This document shows, piece by piece, positions 27,388 to 33,016 of a DNA stretch of 64,000 nt (within the stretch, counting starts at the first letter, position 1; each line of letters opens with the position of its first letter). The stretch lies in NCBI RefSeq assembly GCF_000195635.1, contig NZ_GL882689.1:124001-188000 (forward strand), read 5' to 3'. The stretch comes from Bacteroides fluxus YIT 12057 (GTDB taxonomy: Bacteria; Bacteroidota; Bacteroidia; Bacteroidales; Bacteroidaceae). The position numbers were made by a program, and so were the translations under genes. The notes under the pieces are model-generated. The model was not told the DNA's origin and did no database searches. It saw only the letters and a program-made list of their open reading frames with translations.

Positions 27388-29193
27388 ATGACTTATCATC
27401 ATTTGTCTGTCATGGTACATCGACAGGCGGAGAAGTATGGAGAAAAGATAGCCCTGAAGTACAGAGACTATGAAACCTCTCAATGGATTCCTGTTACTTG
27501 GAATAAATTTTCACAGACCGTCCGGCAAGTAGCCAACTCTTTGTTGTCGTTGGGGGTGGAGGTACAGGAGAACATCGGTGTCTTCTCACAAAACAAGCCC
27601 GAATGCCTATATATGGATTTCGGTTCTTATGCTGACCGTGTGGTGACTATACCGCTTTATGCAACCAGCTCGCCATCCCAGGTGCAATATATCATCAATG
27701 ATGCGCAGATACGCTACCTCTTCGTAGGGGAGCAGTTTCAGTATGATGCTGCTTTTTGCGTATTCGGGTTGTGTAAGTCGCTGCAGCAGATTATTATCTT
27801 TGACCGTAAAGTTCAAAGGGATTCGCGGGACTTGACTTCCATCTACTTTGATGAATTCTTGAAGCAAGGTGAAGGATTGCCCTACAATGACGAAGTGGAA
27901 CGGCGTACGGCGGAAGTCTCCTCTGCCGACATAGCTAATATTCTTTATACTTCCGGTACTACAGGTGAGCCGAAAGGGGTAATGCTGATGCATTATAATT
28001 ATATGGAAGCTTTCCGTACACATGAAATTCGTATTCCTTCGCTTACCGATCAGGATGTGTCCATGAGCTTTCTTCCACTGACACACGTTTTCGAGCGTGG
28101 ATGGACGTATGTCTGTTTGCAGCGGGGAGCCCAAGTTTGTGTCAATCTGCGTCCACAGGACATTCAGACTACAATTAAGGAGATACGTCCTACAGTGATG
28201 TGCAGTGTTCCTCGTTTTTGGGAGAAGGTTTATCAAGGTGTACAGGAACGCATTGAGCAGGAAACTGGTTTGAAGAAGGCAATGATGCTTGATGCCATCA
28301 AAGTGGGAAGGGCACATAATCTGGATTATTTGCGTTTGGGGAAGACTCCGCCTTTGATGCTTCATCTGAAATATAAGTTTTATGAAAAGACGGTATATGC
28401 CTTGCTTAAGAAAACGATCGGTATAGAGAACGGTACTTTCTTTCCTACGGCAGGAGCGGCCGTATCCAATGAAGTGTGCGAGTTTGTGCATTCGGTAGGC
28501 ATTAATATGGTGGTGGGTTACGGACTGACGGAGAGTACAGCTACTGTGTCTTGTTTCCTTCCCCGGAATTTTGTCTTGGGTTCGGTAGGCGAGATGATGC
28601 CTGATCTGGAAGTGAAAATAGGTGAGAATAACGAAGTGCTGCTTCGCGGCAAGACTATTACCCCGGGATATTACAAAAAGGCTGAGGCTACCGCCGAAGC
28701 TATTGATGCTGACGGTTGGTTCCATACCGGAGATGCCGGACGTCTGGAGGGCAATACGCTTTATTTGACCGACCGTATAAAAGACCTCTTTAAGACTTCC
28801 AACGGAAAATATATTTGCCCGCAAGCTTTGGAAACGCAGTTTATCATCGACCGCTACATTGACCAGATAGCTGTAATCGCTGATGAGCGTAAGTTCGTAT
28901 CGGCTCTCATCGTACCTGTTTACGGTCTGGTGAAAGGATATGCAAAGGAAAAAGGTATCGAGTACCAATCCATGAAGGACCTGTTGGAACATCCCAAAAT
29001 ACAGGCTCTGTTCCGTGCCCGTATTGACACCCTGCAACAGCAGTTTGCCCATTACGAACAAGTGAAACGATTTACTTTGTTGCCCGAACCTTTCAGCATG
29101 GAGCGTGGTGAACTGACGAATACCTTGAAGTTGAAGCGTCCTATTGTAGCGAAGAACTACAAAGAGATTATTGATAAGATGTACGAAGAGTAG
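27388..29193 (+). CDS. Long-chain acyl-CoA synthetase (AMP-forming)
   Basis: A 601-residue ANL-superfamily adenylating enzyme (FadD/long-chain fatty acid CoA ligase type). The AMP-binding signature YTSGTTGEPKGV lies at about 187-198, followed by the VVGYGLTESTATVS substrate-site motif, TGDAGRLEG and the KDLFKTSNGKYICP hinge to the C-terminal subdomain. It activates fatty acids with ATP and CoA at the inner membrane. I start it at ATG 27388 rather than at 27256, because a promoter-like -7 lies between. It is monocistronic with a terminator right after. Confidence 0.92.
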   Translation: MTYHHLSVMVHRQAEKYGEKIALKYRDYETSQWIPVTWNKFSQTVRQVANSLLSLGVEVQENIGVFSQNKPECLYMDFGSYADRVVTIPLYATSSPSQVQYIINDAQIRYLFVGEQFQYDAAFCVFGLCKSLQQIIIFDRKVQRDSRDLTSIYFDEFLKQGEGLPYNDEVERRTAEVSSADIANILYTSGTTGEPKGVMLMHYNYMEAFRTHEIRIPSLTDQDVSMSFLPLTHVFERGWTYVCLQRGAQVCVNLRPQDIQTTIKEIRPTVMCSVPRFWEKVYQGVQERIEQETGLKKAMMLDAIKVGRAHNLDYLRLGKTPPLMLHLKYKFYEKTVYALLKKTIGIENGTFFPTAGAAVSNEVCEFVHSVGINMVVGYGLTESTATVSCFLPRNFVLGSVGEMMPDLEVKIGENNEVLLRGKTITPGYYKKAEATAEAIDADGWFHTGDAGRLEGNTLYLTDRIKDLFKTSNGKYICPQALETQFIIDRYIDQIAVIADERKFVSALIVPVYGLVKGYAKEKGIEYQSMKDLLEHPKIQALFRARIDTLQQQFAHYEQVKRFTLLPEPFSMERGELTNTLKLKRPIVAKNYKEIIDKMYEE

Positions 29194-29218
29194 GAGCACA
29201 GAATTAAAATAGTATGGT

Positions 29219-29266
29219 AATCCCCTTATTTAAGCTTTTATGGAATAAAGCTTAGGTAAGGGGATT
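29219..29266 (+). terminator. Terminator of the acyl-CoA ligase gene; left edge of islet
   Basis: AATCCCCTTA (29219-29228) pairs with TAAGGGGATT (29257-29266), with an inner TAAGCTTT/AAAGCTTA stem, followed by TTGG. It ends the conserved gene block; mobile-type sequence starts just after. Confidence 0.75.
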
Positions 29267-29522
29267 TTGGTAATTAACTAATAGTTTCTTCTGCTGGATT
29301 AGGGACAGCTTCGGTTTCAATGAGGTAAACTGTTGGTTTCTTCTCGTGAAACCAGGTATTTCTAAAAGATGCTTTGGAAGTGAGTTACGTTACCAAATCG
29401 TAACTCACTTCCAAAAGTTCTCAAATGGGGTTCAATAGATTAATTTTCAATTGATTGCCTGTTTTTGCATAACCTCAAATGGCTCAACAGTAATTAAATT
29501 TGTAACTAAAAAAAGTTGAGTT
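29267..29522. other. Gene-poor left flank of the islet, possible decayed reading frame
   Basis: There is no intact gene. On the minus strand a start-less frame of about 36 codons runs 29384 to the TAA at 29274-29276 and looks protein-like (acidic, ending in AEETIS), so it may be the tail of a decayed gene; I do not recognise it. The frame begins within the strong inverted repeat at 29373-29415. Confidence 0.3.
29373..29415. repeat. 17-bp perfect inverted repeat next to the integrase remnant
   Basis: The 17-mer TTTGGAAGTGAGTTACG (29373-29389) faces its exact complement (29399-29415) across a 9-nt loop. It has no proper T-run in either direction and sits 108 nt before the integrase fragment, so an attachment-site or recombination role is as plausible as termination. 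Confidence 0.6.
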
Positions 29523-29738
29523 ATGAGAAGTACATTCAAAGTGTTATTTTACACAAAGAACCAATCAGTGAAAAACGGTAAGGCTCCTGTGATGGGCCGT
29601 ATCACCATTAGCGGAACTCAGGCAGGTTTCAGTTGTAAGAAAGAAGTGTCCCTTACGTTGTGGGACGTCAAAGCGAACCGGGCAAAAGGTAAATCCGAAG
29701 AAGCCCGTACTCTTAATCAGGAACTTAATACCGTGTAA
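29523..29738 (+). pseudogene. Truncated tyrosine recombinase (N-terminal arm-binding domain only)
   Basis: The 71-residue product (MRSTFKVLFYTKNQ..., with the PVMGRITISGTQAGFSCK and LWDVKANRAKGKS segments) matches the N-terminal Arm-DNA-binding domain of Bacteroides site-specific integrases, which are normally about 400 residues. A TAA stops the frame where the core-binding domain should begin, and no catalytic domain follows in any frame up to the next gene. It is best read as the remnant of an integrated element. Whether the short protein is still made is unknown. Confidence 0.75.
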
Positions 29739-29777
29739 ATAGACTTTACATCGTCTCATTTCAATTAACAGTTAAAT

Positions 29778-29975
29778 TCAACTTTTCAATCCGATAGTCA
29801 TTTGAAGCCCAAGCGTATCAAGAATGGAAAGCAATGTTGCCAATTTAGGATTGCCTTCTCCACGCTCGATGGCCACCAGTGTACTGATGTCCACGCCTGC
29901 CAGCTCGGAGAGTTCCAGCTGATTGACCTTCAAACTCTTCCTGCGCTCTTTAATAATCTTTCCTATCTCTTTCAT
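29778..29975 (-). CDS. HipB/y4mF-type XRE antitoxin-like regulator
   Basis: A 65-residue protein consisting of a single XRE helix-turn-helix (IGKIIKERRK, QLELSELAGVDISTLVAIERG, GNPKLATLLSILDTLGL). The shape is that of the small HipB-type antitoxins of the y4mF family, which normally precede a HipA kinase. Here nothing kinase-like lies downstream; the integrase remnant is there, on the other strand. Start is ATG 29973-29975; a TTG at 29999 would add eight residues. It is divergent from hipB and could share the intergenic operators. Confidence 0.75.
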   Translation of the reverse strand: MKEIGKIIKERRKSLKVNQLELSELAGVDISTLVAIERGEGNPKLATLLSILDTLGLQMTIGLKS

Positions 29976-30058
29976 ATTCACAGTACATTGTGATTTCAAG
30001 AAAAGACAAGTCAGCTATAATCATTATATTTATATAGATTAATATTATATATTCAAGT

Positions 30059-30082
30059 TAATCCATACATTTATATGGATTA
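30059..30082. promoter_or_regulatory. Palindromic operator of hipB-hipA
   Basis: TAATCCATA (30059-30067) and TATGGATTA (30074-30082) form a perfect 9-bp inverted repeat with a 6-nt centre, directly before the -7 element. E. coli HipB binds TATCC-N8-GGATA; here ATCC and GGAT arms are kept with a 12-nt spacing. The whole 29976-30110 gap is very AT-rich and contains further imperfect palindromes. Confidence 0.6.
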
Positions 30083-30086
30083 TTTG

Positions 30087-30094
30087 TATATTTG
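30087..30094 (+). promoter_or_regulatory. -7 element of hipB-hipA
   Basis: TATATTTG, an exact TAnnTTTG, 17 nt before the hipB ATG at 30111 and immediately after the palindrome. No TTTG at -33; the palindrome occupies that position. Confidence 0.55.
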
Positions 30095-30110
30095 CAAAAA
30101 AGGAACAACC

Positions 30111-30425
30111 ATGTGGAATGAAATGAGCAATCCGGCTGTGCTGATGAGAATCGGCCAGCGCATCAAAGAGACACGTATCACGCAGCATATCACGCAGGAA
30201 GAACTGGCAACGGCTTCCGGTGTAAGCCCCTTGACCGTTGCGAACATCGAGAAAGGTAAATCGGTATCGCTGCTGTTGTTCATCAGCGTACTCCGCTCGC
30301 TCGGCCTGCTGGAGAGCCTGGAGCAACTGGTACCGGAAATCCGGGTCAGCCCGATAGAGCTCAAAAAACTGCAAGGAAAGAAACGCTACCGTGTACGCCA
30401 TTTAAAACAAGATAACCATGAATGA
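30111..30425 (+). CDS. hipB: HipB-like antitoxin, XRE family
   Basis: A 104-residue DNA-binding protein with an XRE helix-turn-helix (RIGQRIKETRITQHITQEELATASGVSPLTVANIEKG, split here: helix 2-3 around TQEELATASG and LTVANIEKGK) and a short C-terminal tail. The start is ATG 30111, with AGGA 8-9 nt upstream; the earlier ATG at 30075 lies in the operator. The gene overlaps hipA by 8 nt, so the two are translationally coupled. It should repress the operon and neutralise the kinase. It is a paralogue of the protein at 32133-32450. Confidence 0.85.
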   Translation: MWNEMSNPAVLMRIGQRIKETRITQHITQEELATASGVSPLTVANIEKGKSVSLLLFISVLRSLGLLESLEQLVPEIRVSPIELKKLQGKKRYRVRHLKQDNHE

Positions 30426-32007
30426 TTTGATAGTAGATGTAAAGCTATGGGGACAAAGCGTAGGCTCTCTCTATTGGGAAAAGGAAAGCAATGCCGCCTT
30501 GTTCGACTATGAACGGAAGTTCATCCGCTCCGGTCTTGACATTTCTCCTGTCATCATGCCCGTCGGCCAGTACAGGAACACACCCTACCGGTTCCTTGAA
30601 AACCGTACCGACTGTTTCAAGGGGTTGCCCGGCCTGTTTGCCGATTCATTGCCGGATACTTTTGGAAACCAGATCATCAATGAATGGTTTGCCAGCAAGG
30701 GATTGTCCGGAGAAGAGATTACTCCTTTAGACAGGCTTTGCTATGTAGGTAAACGTGGCATGGGTGCACTGGAGTTTGAGCCGTCCTCGCCAATCAACGG
30801 CATGAACGAATCATCAGTGCTCCATATCGAGGAACTGACGGAGCTTGCCAAATCCGTATTCACGGACAGAATGGCTTTTCAGGCCCAACTGCGCCAGGAA
30901 GGAAGAAACATCCTAGATATACTGAAAGTGGGAACATCTGCCGGAGGTGCCAAGCCCAAGGCCATCATCGCCTATAACGATATTACCGGAGAGGTACGTT
31001 CCGGACAGGTAAAAGCCCCTGAAGGATTCGGGTATTGGCTGTTGAAATTTGATGGCGGCAAATACTGCGAACACACGCAGATAACGGACAATCCACAAGG
31101 AATAGGAAATATCGAATATGCCTATCACCGGATGGCAAAAGCCTGCGGTATCGATATGATGGAATGCCGGTTGCTTCAGGAAAAAGAGTCATATCACTTT
31201 ATGACACGCCGTTTTGACCGTATGGAAGACGGAGAGAAGATCCATGTACAGACATTGGCCGGGCTTGCTCACTATGACCGTAATCAACGCCATTCATACG
31301 AAGAGATATTCCGTATCATGCGGCAGATGAACCTCCCTTATCCAGAGCAGGAGGAACTATACCGAAGAATGGTATTCAACGTCATGAGCCGGAACCATGA
31401 CGACCATAGCAAGAACTTCTCTTTCCTGATGGATAGACAAGGGAAGTGGAAGCTGGCCCCGGCATATGACCTCTGCTGCTCATACACACCGGGCGGCAAA
31501 TGGACGAACCGCCACCAATTGTCACTCAACGGCAAACAAGATAATTTCACGATGGAAGATCTGCAAAAGGTAGGTGAGAACATGGGTATCCGGGAACACA
31601 AACAGATTATCGAAAAGGTACAGGAAACCGTATCGCATTGGCATGAGACTGCCAAGGATTGCGGGGTCAAGCCGGAACACGCCGATTTTATCGGAGAAAA
31701 CTTGCTCTTGTTCGGCAAGCAACTGTATACGATCCAAATGCCGGACATTGCCAGCGAACAAGAGCAGGCTTTCATGAAGGCTATGCGAAATGATGACTTC
31801 AATACCATTCTGGAACTGAAGATGAGAGGATATCAGCCATCGGAGAACGTACTTAAAAGCCTCCAGCCGGATGTATCCGCTACCACCTTCATCGCTGCCG
31901 CCAAAATCTTCCAAATGGAAGGGATGCTAAAAAGCCTTCAGGACATAAAGCCTGCGCAAAGCCCAATTATAGGTGGCAATAAGCGAAGCGTTGAATTGGG
32001 GGATTAG
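30418..32007 (+). CDS. hipA: HipA-like Ser/Thr kinase toxin
   Basis: A 529-residue kinase of the HipA family, whose E. coli member phosphorylates glutamyl-tRNA synthetase and induces persistence. The N-terminal subdomain is present (residues 1-100), followed by the nucleotide/Gly loop GGAKPK (176-181), the catalytic loop HDDHSKN (327-333; Asp328 and Asn333 align with E. coli D309 and N314) and AYD (Asp351, metal ligand), so it appears active. Compared with the roughly 440-residue E. coli protein it has an extra C-terminal helical segment (about 440-529) that I do not recognise. Its target is unknown. Confidence 0.9.
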   Translation: MNDLIVDVKLWGQSVGSLYWEKESNAALFDYERKFIRSGLDISPVIMPVGQYRNTPYRFLENRTDCFKGLPGLFADSLPDTFGNQIINEWFASKGLSGEEITPLDRLCYVGKRGMGALEFEPSSPINGMNESSVLHIEELTELAKSVFTDRMAFQAQLRQEGRNILDILKVGTSAGGAKPKAIIAYNDITGEVRSGQVKAPEGFGYWLLKFDGGKYCEHTQITDNPQGIGNIEYAYHRMAKACGIDMMECRLLQEKESYHFMTRRFDRMEDGEKIHVQTLAGLAHYDRNQRHSYEEIFRIMRQMNLPYPEQEELYRRMVFNVMSRNHDDHSKNFSFLMDRQGKWKLAPAYDLCCSYTPGGKWTNRHQLSLNGKQDNFTMEDLQKVGENMGIREHKQIIEKVQETVSHWHETAKDCGVKPEHADFIGENLLLFGKQLYTIQMPDIASEQEQAFMKAMRNDDFNTILELKMRGYQPSENVLKSLQPDVSATTFIAAAKIFQMEGMLKSLQDIKPAQSPIIGGNKRSVELGD

Positions 32008-32041
32008 CACACAAACGACATCTCGCACCATTCAATATAAT

Positions 32042-32102
32042 GGTAAATATATTAATTATTATCTATCATATTTTGATTTAACAGTTAATATATTTACCTT
32101 TT
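32042..32102 (+). promoter_or_regulatory. Promoter and overlapping 14-bp palindromic operator of the second hipB-like gene
   Basis: TTTG (32072-32075), 19 nt, TACCTTTT (32095-32102) is a Bacteroides promoter with one mismatch. GGTAAATATATTAA (32042-32055) and its exact complement (32085-32098) flank the -33, and the right arm covers the start of the -7 element. A dimeric repressor bound to both arms would shut the promoter, so autoregulation by the XRE protein is likely. Confidence 0.7.
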
Positions 32103-32132
32103 CGATATGACAACGAATCACATCACCGAGCC

Positions 32133-32450
32133 ATGGCCAATCCGGAAATCATAGCGGAACTGGGCAGGCGATTTAAGGAATACAGGCTAACCTATAGGTT
32201 CACCCAGAAAGAGGCTGCCGAGAAAGCCGGTGTCAGTCTTATCACCTTGCGCCAGTTTGAGAACGGGAAGGCCTATAACATCAATATGGGCAACTTTCTT
32301 GCCTTGCTGCGAGTAGTGGACTGTCTGGAACAGATGGACGATCTACTGCCGGAAATGCCTGTTTCAGCCTATACAATGGAACAAATAATGAATAAAAAAC
32401 CGAAAACACACACCTCTCTCACCGCGCGTATTATACAATTTATTTCTTAA
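32133..32450 (+). CDS. Second HipB-like XRE regulator without adjacent kinase
   Basis: A 105-residue XRE helix-turn-helix protein (LGRRFKEYRLTYRFTQKEAAEKAGV..., LRQFENGKAY). It aligns along its length with the hipB product at 30111: shared NP near the start, TQ-E-A--AGVS-T-----E-GK and the LLPEMPVS / LVPEIRVS tail. It has its own promoter and operator, 125 nt after hipA. No hipA follows; a hairpin and decayed sequence do. It may be an orphan antitoxin, or a second regulator of the nearby HipA. Confidence 0.8.
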   Translation: MANPEIIAELGRRFKEYRLTYRFTQKEAAEKAGVSLITLRQFENGKAYNINMGNFLALLRVVDCLEQMDDLLPEMPVSAYTMEQIMNKKPKTHTSLTARIIQFIS

Positions 32451-32469
32451 ATATCAATGAGATGAACAG

Positions 32470-32500
32470 TATCCTGTCGTTATCAGATTCTGACAGGATA
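32470..32500 (+). terminator. Hairpin after the second hipB-like gene
   Basis: TATCCTGTC (32470-32478) and GACAGGATA (32492-32500) form a perfect 9-bp stem 20 nt after the stop codon. There is no U-tract. The TATCC/GGATA ends also resemble the core of HipB operators, so a regulatory role is possible. Confidence 0.5.
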
Positions 32501-32943
32501 ACTGGGGTAAGCCGCCATTGACCTACAATTTATAAACGACAGGCAGCTAAGATTATTTTGAATTATATCGAACTCACGTTAATCTAAAGGGGGAATCCTT
32601 AACTTGTCATATTCAAGCTATTAAGCCTGTCTTACGGGAGTTGCATTTGCTTTGCTTTTGTGGTAATCGGTGTTACTCGGGTAATGTCCCGGCATGAATT
32701 TTGACTCAATCTGCCAAGCTATGAATGATATCGGTATGGATGGAATCATACTATTGGAAACTTCCAGGGAAGCTAAAGAAAAACCTTTTGAAGTTAAGAC
32801 TAAAAAGTCGCGGAGTTAAGTGAGATCTCTGTTCGCAGTGCGCGAACGGATATTCAAAGGCTGCGAACATATATTCAAGGCTTGCGAACGGATATTCACA
32901 AGCTTTGAATAAAGTTTAATAAAAGAATTCCGCCAACGGGTAT
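32501..32943. other. Gene-poor right flank of the islet
   Basis: No recognisable gene. A 41-codon plus-strand frame (ATG 32694, stop 32817-32819) has plausible codon use but no match that I know. Right after it, in another frame, a start-less stretch contains the 21-bp tandem repeat at 32842-32904 and ends at a TGA at 32905-32907. The pattern suggests remains of a degraded coding sequence. Confidence 0.35.
32842..32904 (+). repeat. Three 21-bp imperfect tandem repeats
   Basis: Units begin with GCGAAC at 32842, 32863 and 32884, exactly 21 bp apart, with the form GCGAACrkATATTCAaaGGCT. Because 21 is a multiple of three, one frame reads as heptads RTDIQRL, RTYIQGL, RTDIHKL followed by a stop. 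Confidence 0.75.
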
Positions 32944-33000
32944 ATAAGGATAAAGCTGTACCAAAACGTATTTAATCACTTGGTACAGCTTTATCCTTAT
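32944..33000. terminator. Bidirectional terminator; right edge of islet
   Basis: A perfect 21-bp stem (32944-32964 with 32980-33000) with a 15-nt loop ends 16 nt from the stop of the minus-strand M16 gene. T-rich sequence flanks it on both sides. Confidence 0.85.
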
Positions 33001-33016
33001 TTTATATCTCCGGGAT

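Noticed and set aside
27607..29199. A 530-codon minus-strand frame opposite the acyl-CoA ligase
   Set aside because: The plus strand carries the full AMP-binding motif set; the antisense product lacks any motif.
30075..30110. Longer start for hipB at ATG 30075
   Set aside because: The codons would overlap the palindromic operator and the -7 element; ATG 30111 has a good ribosome-binding site.
32694..32819. 41-codon frame as a gene
   Set aside because: No known match, no promoter or convincing ribosome-binding site, and it lies in decayed sequence; kept only as a remark on the region.
32842..32904. CRISPR array
   Set aside because: The units are 21 bp and contiguous with no spacers, and no cas genes are present.
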